A stretch of 6,707 bases of DNA from Oscillospiraceae bacterium (GTDB lineage: Bacteria; Bacillota; Clostridia; Oscillospirales; Ruminococcaceae), in the NCBI GenBank assembly GCA_016302225.1, contig JAEDOB010000121.1, positions 1-6,707 of the forward strand, read 5' to 3'. Shown in pieces: positions 1 through 6,357 of this stretch (the first letter of the stretch is position 1; every line of letters begins with the position of its first letter). The translations under genes and the position numbers were made by a program. The notes beneath the pieces were generated by a model. The model was not told the origin of the DNA. It searched no databases and was given only the letters and a program-made list of their open reading frames with translations.

Positions 1-113
1 AAAAAAGGAAATTTCCGCAGTATTTCCCGACGTTTTCACACAGCTTTCAAAAAAGTATGTTATACTACATATAATATAAACATAAAGAAAAGATAAGTTT
101 TTCGGTCAGACTA

Positions 114-142
114 TTGACTTTATGGGTGGGATATTATAATAT
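114..142 (+). promoter_or_regulatory. Probable sigma-A promoter of the CPBP protease gene
   Basis: TTGACT at 114-119 is followed by an AT-rich block containing TATAAT at 135-140 (15-bp spacer) and, overlapping it, TAATAT at 137-142 (17-bp spacer). Either could act as the -10, giving a start of transcription near 147-150 and a leader of about 30-35 nt before the ATG at 182. The DNA upstream (1-113) is AT-rich and holds a second -10-like TATAAT at 70-75 without a convincing -35. No gene is seen in 1-181. Confidence 0.55.
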
Positions 143-181
143 TTATGTAAACAAAGCCAAAGGGGGAACAGTCCTTTTATT

Positions 182-1246
182 ATGACAAATACTTACGAAC
201 AAGCTGCTTTTCAGATAAAGCCGTCTGCGGAAGAAGCACGCAGCATTCGGAAAAGATACAGCTTTATTGCCCTGATGATGCTGCTTCACATTGCCATATA
301 CAACATTGTGCAGCGGGGAATGTTATTTGCTGCGGGTCTGGCAAACGGCGCAGAGGGCGGATTTACGGAGATAATGAAGGCGGGTTCACAGTTTGCGGGA
401 GAGCACGATGCAGTATTCACGCCTGTGAGGATAGCTGTCATACTTCTTTCGGAGATGTTACCCGTTCTTATCGGCTGCAAATACCTGAAAATCGACCTTA
501 AAGGGCTTTTTGGCATTTCGGAGTTTTCCGCAAAGGATCTGGGAACGTCGGTGGTGTTCGGTCTGGGGACACAGGCGGCGGCGTCCATGATAACTACGGT
601 CATTGTGGTGGTGTATACCATAATTGCGGGAGAGCCTATGGAGCAGCCCATGTCCACAAGCATGAGCAGTACCTTCGGAACGGTCATTTACTGGCTGTAT
701 GCCTGCATTCTCGGTCCCATATGCGAAGAAATTTTTATGAGAGGCTTTCTGCTGTCGGCACTGAAAAAGTACGGGGATATGTTTGCGGCGGTGTTCAGCG
801 GAATACTGTTCGGGCTGTTCCACGAAAATCTGTATCAGGCGTCCTATGCGATACCTATGGGGATTTTCCTGGCGGTTGTGGCAATAAAAACTAAGTCTAT
901 CGTTCCGACCATATTTATGCACATTGTCTGCAATACCACAAATATGGTCATGGTGCAGTGGATGATGAGCAAGCTCGGCACTAACGATACCTCAAAAATA
1001 ATGAAGATAGTTATGTCGGGGGACACGGGCTATATGGCTCCGCTGGCAGTAAATCTGCTGTGGAGAGCGTGCTTTATCGGCGTGTTTATTGCAATGACTG
1101 TGGTAATGTTCGGCAGCCGTGGCAAGTGGCGTATCGGAAGAGCCACTCCTGCGGGCAAGGAACGCACCTGGAAGCTTATGCTTACGTCCTTCTGGCTGCC
1201 TGTGCTGCTGCTTATGGTGGGGATAGTTATTTATGATTTATTTTAA
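182..1246 (+). CDS. CPBP family intramembrane glutamic protease (CAAX-type)
   Basis: This 354-residue polytopic membrane protein carries the three signature motifs of the CPBP/Abi (Rce1-like) family. Motif 1 is EEIFMR at residues 182-187 (EExxxR), motif 2 is FGLFH at 210-214 (FxxxH), and motif 3 is HIVCN at 247-251 (HxxxN). Hydrophobic segments lie roughly at 28-48, 82-98, 122-148, 166-181, 200-214, 222-262, 285-310 and 333-352. Family members cut peptide bonds within the membrane; bacterial ones are linked to bacteriocin self-immunity, peptide maturation or regulated proteolysis, and the substrate here cannot be told. The protein has about 100 residues after motif 3, including two more predicted helices. 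The start is ATG 182; the only purine-rich site is AAAGGGGG at 159-166, with a long 15-nt spacing, so initiation may be modest. It is followed 78 bp later by a second membrane-protein gene on the same strand, possibly co-transcribed. Confidence 0.9.
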   Translation: MTNTYEQAAFQIKPSAEEARSIRKRYSFIALMMLLHIAIYNIVQRGMLFAAGLANGAEGGFTEIMKAGSQFAGEHDAVFTPVRIAVILLSEMLPVLIGCKYLKIDLKGLFGISEFSAKDLGTSVVFGLGTQAAASMITTVIVVVYTIIAGEPMEQPMSTSMSSTFGTVIYWLYACILGPICEEIFMRGFLLSALKKYGDMFAAVFSGILFGLFHENLYQASYAIPMGIFLAVVAIKTKSIVPTIFMHIVCNTTNMVMVQWMMSKLGTNDTSKIMKIVMSGDTGYMAPLAVNLLWRACFIGVFIAMTVVMFGSRGKWRIGRATPAGKERTWKLMLTSFWLPVLLLMVGIVIYDLF

Positions 1247-1324
1247 GCAGCTGCCGGTTTAGCGGACATTGCTGCCCGAGCAACGTATTTAGATGTTTTT
1301 TATGCAAAATAACGAGGTGATCTT

Positions 1325-1915
1325 ATGTTCAAGAAAAATCTGAATAATATGAAGAAAAATCTTTGGCTGTCCTGCGTTTTGGGAATCGCTGCGGGTGCGC
1401 TGCTGATATTTTTCGCCGAAAAGTCCATGCTGTTTATCTGTATGACCTTCGGCATAATCTGCACGGTTTACGGGCTTGTGCGGCTTATTGCATGGTTTGC
1501 GAAAACTCACAGTTACAGCTCGGGCGACCTTGTGGGCGGCATAATCGGTCTGGCGGCGGGCTCTCTGCTGATGGTGCACCCGAAGTTCATCATCTCCATT
1601 ATCCCTCTGATAATCGGAATTGTCATTACCATAGTCGGCATTAACAAAATAAAGGATACTATGGACATAAAAAACAGCGGTTATGCTCGCTGGGGGACGC
1701 TGATAGTTCCTGCGCTGCTGGTGCTGGGTCTGGGCGTTTTCATTGTGTTCAATCCCTTTGACGCTACCAAGCTGACTGTTCAGGTTATCGGCGCAACTCT
1801 CGTATTCAACGGCATTTCCGACCTGTGGACAATTAGCAGGGTAAATCACACCATTAAGACAGTTCACAACTATCAGACGGAAATTGAAACGACGGGCGAG
1901 GAAAAACGCTTTTAA
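1325..1915 (+). CDS. DUF308/HdeD-like six-helix membrane protein
   Basis: The product is 196 residues, with six short hydrophobic segments at about 13-31, 36-58, 69-84, 88-106, 123-142 and 149-166. They are rich in Gly and small residues and arranged as three pairs, the pattern of the DUF308 (HdeD-like) family. HdeD in enterobacteria is tied to acid resistance, but most Firmicutes members have no assigned role, so no function is claimed. Each repeat carries a loop such as HPKF (85-88) or NPFD (143-146) at an equivalent place, which fits internal duplication. The tail after residue 167 is polar and probably cytoplasmic. ATG 1325 is supported by GAGGTGA at 1314-1320, at good spacing. The gene follows the CPBP protease by 78 bp and ends just before a strong terminator. 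The assignment rests on topology and loop pattern and is fairly secure at family level only. Confidence 0.75.
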   Translation: MFKKNLNNMKKNLWLSCVLGIAAGALLIFFAEKSMLFICMTFGIICTVYGLVRLIAWFAKTHSYSSGDLVGGIIGLAAGSLLMVHPKFIISIIPLIIGIVITIVGINKIKDTMDIKNSGYARWGTLIVPALLVLGLGVFIVFNPFDATKLTVQVIGATLVFNGISDLWTISRVNHTIKTVHNYQTEIETTGEEKRF

Positions 1916-1921
1916 TAAAAA

Positions 1922-1976
1922 ACGCCATAGCACTTACGACGCTTAACGTCACGGTGCTATGGCGTATTTTTATTTT
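1922..1976. terminator. Bidirectional intrinsic terminator between convergent genes
   Basis: Perfect 12-bp arms ACGCCATAGCAC (1922-1933) and GTGCTATGGCGT (1954-1965) enclose a smaller inner stem GACG/CGTC (1938-1941 and 1947-1950). On the + strand the hairpin is followed by ATTTTTATTTT (1966-1976). On the - strand it is followed by TTTTTATTAA. It can therefore end transcription of both the DUF308 gene and the leftward EAL gene, whose stop codon (1970-1972) lies inside the + strand T tract. Confidence 0.92.
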
Positions 1977-3631
1977 GTGTGCATTTTATCAAAATCGGAA
2001 AGGGGGACGGGCTTGGAATAGTAGAAGCCTTGTGCAACGTCGCAGCCGCAGTTGTGGAGAAATTCCGCCTGCTCCTTGGTTTCGACGCCCTCTGCCACCA
2101 GGTCAAGTCCTATGTCCTTGGACATTGAAATAGTGTGGGAGATTATCTTCTTTCCGCGGTCGGAAAGCATAAATTCGCTGAAAAAGTCCCTGTCTATCTT
2201 GATAACGTCAAAGGGTGTGCTCTTTAGCATATTCAGGGAGGAATAGCCCGAGCCGAAATCGTCCATCAGCAGCATATAGCCACGGGATTTCAGTTTCTTT
2301 ATCATTTCCTCGGTGCCTGCGTTTTCGGTGGTTTCGGTTATCTCGGTTTCTATGTATTTTTTGGGAATGTCATATTTTTCCACCAGACGGTCAAGGACGT
2401 TTATAAAATCCTCGTTTGCCAGATGAACTCTTGAAATATTTACCGAGATGGGCACAGGCTCTATGCCGCTGTCTATCCAGCCTCGGACAGTCCTGCACGC
2501 CTGTTCCCAGATATATTCGTCCAGCTTGATGATAAAGCCGTTCTGCTCGAAAACGGGGATAAATTCCATGGGGGAGATCATACCTTTTTCGGGGTGTATC
2601 CACCTTGCAAGGGCTTCTGCGCCGATTATTTCGCCTGTGGAGATGCTGCATTTGGGCTGGAGGAACATAACGAACTCGCCGTGTTCAAGGGCGTAGTGCA
2701 TTCTGTCCTCGATATATTTGCGGGAAATAAGGCTGTTTTCCTGATTGTCGGAGTAGTAACCTACGTTGTTAAGGGCGTTCCCCTTGATGCTCTGCCTTGC
2801 CATTGCGGCTCTGTCGCCCATTTTCCGAAGGGGAAGTGTTTTATCGGAAACGATATGCACGCCGAATACAAATCGGTACTCAATGTCCTCGTAATGTCCC
2901 AGACGCTCCTCAATAAGCCCGATAAGGCGGTTAATGTCCGCAGCGGTGTCAAAGAGAAAGGCTATCATAAACACGTCCGCAGACAGTCTGAGATGGACCT
3001 GTTCATCTGTGCAGACGGTGTACAGACCATTGGTGATGAAATTCAGTATTTCCGTGCCCTTGTCCTCGCCGTATTTTGCGTTTATCAGCTTGAATTTCTC
3101 AATGTCGAACTGCATAAACGCAAGCTGTCTGCCGCTTGTATCGTTCAGCAGCTTTTGTACATTGCTTGCGAAAACCGACGGGTGCTTGTCGTTGGTGAAG
3201 CTGTCAACTATGGTTTTGGTGAGCAGCTCGGAGGAATTCATCAGGCGGATATGGCAGACGGTGTGGCTGACGTGCCTGCCGTCCTCGGTCTTGGCGATAA
3301 GGACGGTCATGGTCGCCCAGTGCCAGTCGGGTTCGCCCATATCGGACATATTTATTCTGAAATCTATATTGTAATGCTCGTCAAGACAGGGCTGCTCCTC
3401 GCCGCTTAACAGGTCGCCGCAGAAAGCGGAAACCAGCGGCAGGTCGACGGGGTGTATCTTCTCGCTGACGACAAGCTGAGATAGCGGATCTTTGTCCGTG
3501 TCGAAAAGTTTTTTGGAGAATTCGCAGGGGGTAATATCGAAGCTGCCGTCGGTAAGGTCAGCAGCAAAAGAGCACATTTCTGAGCTGTTAGACATAAAGC
3601 TGTGCATAGCCTGAGCCAATGTTATACCCAT
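1970..3631 (-). CDS. c-di-GMP phosphodiesterase, degenerate GGDEF + EAL domains
   Basis: This 553-residue protein has three parts. Residues 1-140 look like a PAS-type sensor fold (IHPVDLPLV at 59-67, WHWA at 103-106), assigned weakly. Residues about 168-295 are a GGDEF domain whose start is clear (FDIEKFKLINAKYG, 175-188), but the catalytic loop reads SADVF at 217-221, so cyclase activity is probably lost. Residues about 305-545 are an EAL domain with its catalytic set present: EALAR 339-343, N398, E430, DDFG 457-460, K478, D480, E514 and Q534. It should hydrolyse c-di-GMP to pGpG in the cytoplasm, with the other domains acting as sensor or regulator. No transmembrane segment or signal peptide is seen. 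The start is ATG 3631, preceded by AAAGGAG with an 8-nt spacer; an upstream in-frame TTG at 3649 is inside the leader and less likely. It has its own promoter. Confidence 0.93.
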   Translation of the reverse strand: MGITLAQAMHSFMSNSSEMCSFAADLTDGSFDITPCEFSKKLFDTDKDPLSQLVVSEKIHPVDLPLVSAFCGDLLSGEEQPCLDEHYNIDFRINMSDMGEPDWHWATMTVLIAKTEDGRHVSHTVCHIRLMNSSELLTKTIVDSFTNDKHPSVFASNVQKLLNDTSGRQLAFMQFDIEKFKLINAKYGEDKGTEILNFITNGLYTVCTDEQVHLRLSADVFMIAFLFDTAADINRLIGLIEERLGHYEDIEYRFVFGVHIVSDKTLPLRKMGDRAAMARQSIKGNALNNVGYYSDNQENSLISRKYIEDRMHYALEHGEFVMFLQPKCSISTGEIIGAEALARWIHPEKGMISPMEFIPVFEQNGFIIKLDEYIWEQACRTVRGWIDSGIEPVPISVNISRVHLANEDFINVLDRLVEKYDIPKKYIETEITETTENAGTEEMIKKLKSRGYMLLMDDFGSGYSSLNMLKSTPFDVIKIDRDFFSEFMLSDRGKKIISHTISMSKDIGLDLVAEGVETKEQAEFLHNCGCDVAQGFYYSKPVPLSDFDKMHTK

Positions 3632-3663
3632 ATCTGCCGCTCCTTTCAATAGTATCTTCTATA

Positions 3664-3692
3664 ATTATGCACTATTTTCAACACATTGTCAA
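3664..3692 (-). promoter_or_regulatory. Sigma-A promoter of the EAL-domain gene
   Basis: Read on the - strand, TTGACA (3692-3687) and CATAAT (3669-3664) are separated by exactly 17 bp. This places the transcription start near 3657, about 26 nt before ATG 3631, leaving room for the AAAGGAG ribosome-binding site. It implies that the EAL gene is transcribed independently of tsaD upstream. Confidence 0.8.
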
Positions 3693-3776
3693 GGGCAAAT
3701 TTGTATAAAATATCAGCAAGAAATATGATAACCTAATCAAAAAAATGCTGCGAAACCGTTTTAGTTGGGTATTGAG

Positions 3777-3816
3777 ATGGGTGTGCCCCCCGCCGAAGGC
3801 GTGGGGGCACACCCAT
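3777..3816. repeat. Long GC-rich hairpin downstream of tsaD
   Basis: Arms ATGGGTGTGCCCCC (3777-3790) and GGGGGCACACCCAT (3803-3816) pair perfectly over 14 bp. The stem continues through CGCC/GGCG (3791-3794 and 3798-3801) past a single bulged base at 3802, leaving a 3-nt loop. It begins 22 nt after the tsaD stop. Neither flank has a T tract, so it is not a classical intrinsic terminator. It may protect the 3' end of the tsaD mRNA, act as a weak terminator, or be a copy of a dispersed palindromic intergenic repeat. Confidence 0.8.
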
Positions 3817-3837
3817 TGATCGGTAATTCCCTAAAAA

Positions 3838-4848
3838 TCAGATGTTGTCAAGGTTAAGCGTTGCAACAGCATTCAGCGACTCGTCAGCACGTTTGCCCGC
3901 AAGATAGTCGTAGTAGCCCTGACAGGCTATCATTGCCCCGTTGTCGCCGCAGAGGGATAGTGGCGGAAGGTACAGCTTTGCGCCTATCTTTTTGCAGCCC
4001 TCTTCAAGGCGGCTGCGTATTTCCGAATTTGCCGAAACGCCGCCTGCTGCCGCAATGGTCTTGTATCCGAGAGATCTTGCGGCTTTTATGGTGGTGTCCG
4101 CAAGAATATCCGCAACGGTTTTCTGGAAGGACGCTGCCATGTCCGCCTTGTTTATCTCCTCGCCCTTCTGTTCGGCGTTGTGGACGGTATTTATGACCGC
4201 CGTTTTCAGTCCCGAAAAGGAAAAATCAAACTCGGAGCCTGCCGCCTTGGGGTGGGGAAGCTTGTATGCAAGGGGATCGCCCTCCTTGGAAAGCCTGTCT
4301 ATCTGAACGCCGCCGGGGTAGGAAAGTCCCAGGACACGGGCGGTCTTGTCGAAGGCTTCACCTGCGGCATCGTCCCTTGTTCTGCCGATAACGTGGAATT
4401 TCGTGTAGCTTTCCACCTCGACTATATGGGAATGTCCGCCGCTTGCCACAAGGCAGAGATAGGGCGGTTCAAGGTCGGGGTGGGCGATATAGTTTGCGGC
4501 GATATGTCCCGCAATATGGTGGACGGGGATAAGCGGCTTGCCCGTACTCATAGCCAAACCTTTGGCAAAGCTGACGCCTACCAGCAGTGCGCCGATAAGC
4601 CCCGGGGCGTAGGTCACGGCGATGGCGTCAATGTCGTTCATGGTGCAGTTTGCCTCGGACAATGCCTGTTTTACCACGTCCAAAATGTTCTCGCAATGCC
4701 GTCTTGAGGCTATTTCGGGGACAACTCCGCCGTACCTTTTATGCTCCTCGATCTGCGTAGATACGATGCTTGAGAGGATCGTTCTTCCGTCCTCCGAGAT
4801 GGCTGCGGCGGTTTCGTCGCAGGAGCTTTCTATTCCTAAAATTTTCAC
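3838..4848 (-). CDS. tsaD: tRNA N6-adenosine threonylcarbamoyltransferase TsaD
   Basis: TsaD (Kae1/YgjD/Gcp family, ASKHA fold) transfers the threonylcarbamoyl group from threonylcarbamoyl-AMP to A37 of ANN-decoding tRNAs, working with TsaB and TsaE in the bacterial t6A pathway. The 336-residue length is normal for the family. Visible signatures are GIESSCDET at 5-13, VVPEIASRRH at 42-51, the metal-binding HHIAGH at 110-115 (H111, H115), SGGHS at 136-140, AGGVSAN at 268-274 and GDNGAMIA at 301-308 (D302, third metal ligand). The start is GTG 4848, with AAAGGA at 4863-4858 and a 9-nt spacer; this site lies inside the end of the preceding cysteine-peptidase gene, whose stop is 1 bp away. tsaD is usually essential, yet it has no convincing promoter of its own here and appears to be the last gene of the XRE-ImmA operon. 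tsaB and tsaE are not in the window. Confidence 0.98.
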   Translation of the reverse strand: MKILGIESSCDETAAAISEDGRTILSSIVSTQIEEHKRYGGVVPEIASRRHCENILDVVKQALSEANCTMNDIDAIAVTYAPGLIGALLVGVSFAKGLAMSTGKPLIPVHHIAGHIAANYIAHPDLEPPYLCLVASGGHSHIVEVESYTKFHVIGRTRDDAAGEAFDKTARVLGLSYPGGVQIDRLSKEGDPLAYKLPHPKAAGSEFDFSFSGLKTAVINTVHNAEQKGEEINKADMAASFQKTVADILADTTIKAARSLGYKTIAAAGGVSANSEIRSRLEEGCKKIGAKLYLPPLSLCGDNGAMIACQGYYDYLAGKRADESLNAVATLNLDNI

Positions 4849-4849
4849 G

Positions 4850-5428
4850 TTAAACGTTCCTTTCGGTTGGTATTATCAGCAGGACTATTCTCCCGCCGAA
4901 GCTTTCGGTAATGGATCTTATATCGGTCTTATCGGTGAAAACGGTTGATTTTGAGTTGTTGTATCGGTTGAAGATCTCGGTTTTATTCCCCGAAATTCTG
5001 ATGACCACAAAGTGCATATAAAGCTGCTTTTTGTCCTGATACAGCAGGATAACGGGCTGACCGTCCGAGAGAATTTTGTCGGCTTTTTTGGCACTTGCTG
5101 TGACGGCGCAGCTTATCCCCATAGCTTTCAGCACCCGTGCGATACCGAAGGCGTGTGCGCCCAGCTTTCCTTTTTTCATGAACGGAAGGGAGATAAGCGC
5201 GTATTTTTCCGTCAGGTGAAGTATTCTCGAAAAGGACGGTTTCCGACCCAGCAGCTGCATAAAATTGAAGGCTGCAATGGAGCCGCAGGTGTTATAGCCG
5301 CCCGAAAAATCCCCCAGAGCTGTCAGGGAGTAGGGCTCACGTCCCTGACCGTTTATGGGGACGGAAAATGCGGCTTTGTTGTCCGTTTCCACACGCCTGT
5401 TGCGGCGGTATTTTTTTGCGTTTTTCAT
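4850..5428 (-). CDS. Putative cytoplasmic C39/papain-like cysteine peptidase
   Basis: I do not recognise a named family for this 192-residue protein, but its layout resembles a papain-fold (C39-like) peptidase. GGYNTCGSIAAFNFM at 43-57 holds a candidate nucleophile C48 in the usual Asn/x-Cys-Gly-x-x-Ala helix start. YMHFVVI at 137-143 holds H139 at the start of a beta strand, and FNRYNN at 153-158 offers N154 or N157 as the third residue. The N-terminus is basic (KNAKKYRRNRR) with no hydrophobic signal, so it should be cytoplasmic, unlike ABC-exporter C39 domains or secreted papains. ATG 5428 is chosen because it overlaps the immA stop (ATGA); no Shine-Dalgarno is seen, so it is probably translated by coupling. 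Longer in-frame extensions run inside immA and are not credible. Its stop is 1 bp before tsaD. Activity and substrate are unknown; an inactive fold is possible. Confidence 0.75.
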   Translation of the reverse strand: MKNAKKYRRNRRVETDNKAAFSVPINGQGREPYSLTALGDFSGGYNTCGSIAAFNFMQLLGRKPSFSRILHLTEKYALISLPFMKKGKLGAHAFGIARVLKAMGISCAVTASAKKADKILSDGQPVILLYQDKKQLYMHFVVIRISGNKTEIFNRYNNSKSTVFTDKTDIRSITESFGGRIVLLIIPTERNV

Positions 5429-5847
5429 AATGCGGCACGGCTTGGGGTGATGTCGAAGTATATGTAAAGTGCCTTTTCCACAAGCTCCTCCTCGACGCCG
5501 AAATGTTCCGCCAGCTGCCATAATTCGCTTTCGCCGCATCTCATCGCACTTTCCAGCTCGGTCTGCGGGATAAGCTTTTTCACTGCCCATTTATCCGCAC
5601 GGTACTCGTATCTCGAACGCAGCTCCAGATAGGTGGGGGCGGTGTAGAAGGTGCCTGTTTCGCAGTGACCTATTTCGTGGGCGAGGGTGGTTTTCAGCTC
5701 CGCTTCGTCACGCATTTTCCTGTCGTCAACGGCAATTGCGCAGCGGTCGGAAAGGGGCACGGAAACCGCTTTTACGCTTTTCATGGGGAACATATCAATT
5801 TCTATTTTATGTAGATCTGCAAAATCATACAGCTCGGAAAGTTCCAA
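5425..5847 (-). CDS. immA: ImmA/IrrE family zinc metallopeptidase
   Basis: The 140-residue product has the gluzincin-type motif HEIGH at 57-61, with E81 in RYEYRADKWA as the probable third zinc ligand, followed by the family's short helical tail. Members such as ImmA of ICEBs1 cleave a partner XRE repressor to release gene expression; IrrE/PprI does the same to DdrO after DNA damage. The partner here is almost certainly the XRE protein encoded just upstream. The start is a TTG at 5847, because AAAGGAG (5864-5858) lies 10 nt before it and overlaps the last codons of the repressor gene. The first in-frame ATG would remove 18 residues and has no such site. The gene overlaps the next one by 4 bp (ATGA). 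Length and motifs are typical and nothing looks broken. Confidence 0.93.
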   Translation of the reverse strand: MELSELYDFADLHKIEIDMFPMKSVKAVSVPLSDRCAIAVDDRKMRDEAELKTTLAHEIGHCETGTFYTAPTYLELRSRYEYRADKWAVKKLIPQTELESAMRCGESELWQLAEHFGVEEELVEKALYIYFDITPSRAAL

Positions 5848-5864
5848 TAAATATCAGCTCCTTT
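5848..5864 (-). promoter_or_regulatory. Ribosome-binding site that fixes the immA TTG start
   Basis: AAAGGAG (5864-5858 on the - strand) spans the CAA-AGG-AGC codons just before the repressor gene's TGA (5856-5854). The TTG at 5847 follows after a 10-nt spacer. Ribosomes ending the repressor gene would sit on this site, so immA and repressor translation are probably coupled and kept in ratio. Confidence 0.75.
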
Positions 5865-6180
5865 GTGACTGCTTGAATTTTATATAGCTAAGAACGTCGT
5901 TCAGTTCCTCCTCGGTCAGGTCGGCGGCGGCGTCGTTTATCTGCCGTTTCAGGGCAAACTGCACATTTTCGGGCAATGCCTCGGGAGCGGTGAGGCTGTC
6001 AACGGGTACCCCGAAAAATCCTGCGATAGATGCCAGCGCAGACAGGGAAAGGCTCTTTGACCTGCCGTTTTTCAGTTCGGTCAGGGAGCTTCGGGAAATT
6101 TTCAGCTCCTTGCACATTTGGGTAACATTGGTGCTGTTATCCTTGCAGAGCTTCTCTATTCTTTCGTACAATTCAGACAT
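5854..6180 (-). CDS. XRE family transcriptional repressor (ImmR-like)
   Basis: This 108-residue protein begins with a lambda-repressor-type HTH (about residues 4-62). Helix 2 is near VTQMCKELK (19-27), the recognition helix near SRSSLTELKNGR (29-40), and the domain closes with LASIAGFFGVPVDSLT (49-64). The C-terminal part (75-108) is helical (LTEEELNDVLSYIKF), like the tails of ImmR-type repressors that are cut by ImmA-family peptidases. It should bind the palindromes in 6216-6402 and control both its own operon and the divergent Cro-like gene. The start is ATG 6180, with AAAGGAG at 6198-6192 and an 11-nt spacer; an upstream in-frame TTG at 6213 is preceded by no such site. The mRNA leader from the predicted promoter is about 170 nt long and includes three operators. 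It is followed 6 bp later by immA. Confidence 0.92.
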   Translation of the reverse strand: MSELYERIEKLCKDNSTNVTQMCKELKISRSSLTELKNGRSKSLSLSALASIAGFFGVPVDSLTAPEALPENVQFALKRQINDAAADLTEEELNDVLSYIKFKQSQRS

Positions 6181-6215
6181 AAACGGTCGTTCTCCTTTGT
6201 GCGGTATTAACAAAG

Positions 6216-6231
6216 TTTCGGAATTCTGAAA
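6216..6231. promoter_or_regulatory. Operator O1
   Basis: TTTCGGAATTCTGAAA is a near-perfect 16-bp palindrome with one T where symmetry would give C. It lies in the untranslated leader of the repressor gene and about 18 bp upstream of the -35 of the rightward promoter. Its centre is 41 bp from O2. It is a likely repressor/Cro binding site because the same sequence recurs at O2, O3 and O4. Confidence 0.85.
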
Positions 6232-6249
6232 AAATCTTTCGGAAAGCTC

Positions 6250-6278
6250 TTGACAATTTCGGAATTCTGAAATATAAT
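6250..6278 (+). promoter_or_regulatory. Rightward promoter PR (perfect sigma-A consensus)
   Basis: TTGACA (6250-6255) and TATAAT (6273-6278) are separated by exactly 17 bp, a perfect consensus. The transcription start should be near 6285, giving a leader of about 140 nt for the Cro-like gene at 6425. Operator O2 occupies the whole 17-bp spacer apart from one base, and O3 begins just after the start point, so a bound repressor should block it completely. Confidence 0.9.
6257..6272. promoter_or_regulatory. Operator O2, inside the PR spacer
   Basis: TTTCGGAATTCTGAAA is identical to O1 at all 16 positions. It lies exactly between the -35 and -10 boxes of the rightward promoter, ending at the base before TATAAT. 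Binding here would exclude RNA polymerase. Centre spacing to O3 is 32 bp, close to three helical turns. Confidence 0.9.
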
Positions 6279-6288
6279 AGGCTTACAG

Positions 6289-6304
6289 TTTCGGAATTCC
6301 GAAA
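6289..6304. promoter_or_regulatory. Operator O3, perfectly symmetric
   Basis: TTTCGGAATTCCGAAA is a perfect palindrome, extended to 18 bp (6288-6305) by flanking G and C. It is the most symmetric copy and probably the highest-affinity site. It covers about +5 to +20 of the rightward transcript and lies in the early leader of the leftward transcript, so occupancy could also act as a roadblock for the leftward promoter. Confidence 0.9.
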
Positions 6305-6357
6305 CATTGACAACCGATGCAGACGGTCAAAAGCCGTAAGCGTTGGATATTATCACT

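Noticed and set aside
1269..1301. Small hairpin TTGCT/AGCAA followed by a T run between the CPBP and DUF308 genes
   Set aside because: The stem is only 5 bp and the T run starts about 12 nt later, so it is unlikely to be an effective terminator; the two genes may be co-transcribed.
1289..1933. Open frame of 214 codons antisense to the DUF308 gene
   Set aside because: The translation is Gln/Asn/Arg-rich low-quality sequence, runs through the terminator, and the opposite strand encodes a clear membrane protein with a good start site.
2594..3409. Long + strand open frame (271 codons) opposite the EAL gene
   Set aside because: It lies fully antisense to a well-conserved gene, has no ribosome-binding site and its translation shows no recognisable domain; it is a by-product of codon use on the other strand.
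4180..4707. Open frame of 175 codons antisense to tsaD
   Set aside because: tsaD motifs are intact across the whole interval on the - strand; the antisense product shows no family features.
4872..4900. Possible tsaD promoter (GATAAT on the - strand at 4877-4872)
   Set aside because: The -35 position at 17-bp spacing reads TTCGGC, a poor match, and the site lies inside the coding region of the preceding gene. It cannot be excluded, but does not reach the standard of the other promoters here.
5429..5590. Longer version of the cysteine-peptidase gene extending into immA
   Set aside because: The added residues are Arg/Gly-rich shadow translation of immA; the ATGA overlap start at 5428 is the natural one.
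6181..6213. Longer repressor protein starting at TTG 6213
   Set aside because: The ATG at 6180 has an AAAGGAG site at suitable distance and matches the normal N-terminus of XRE proteins; the extension would be translated through that site.
6307..6330. Possible hairpin in the overlap of the two leaders (ACCG 6313-6316 with CGGT 6324-6327)
   Set aside because: Only 4 bp around a 7-nt loop, with an interrupted outer stem; too weak to call an RNA structure.
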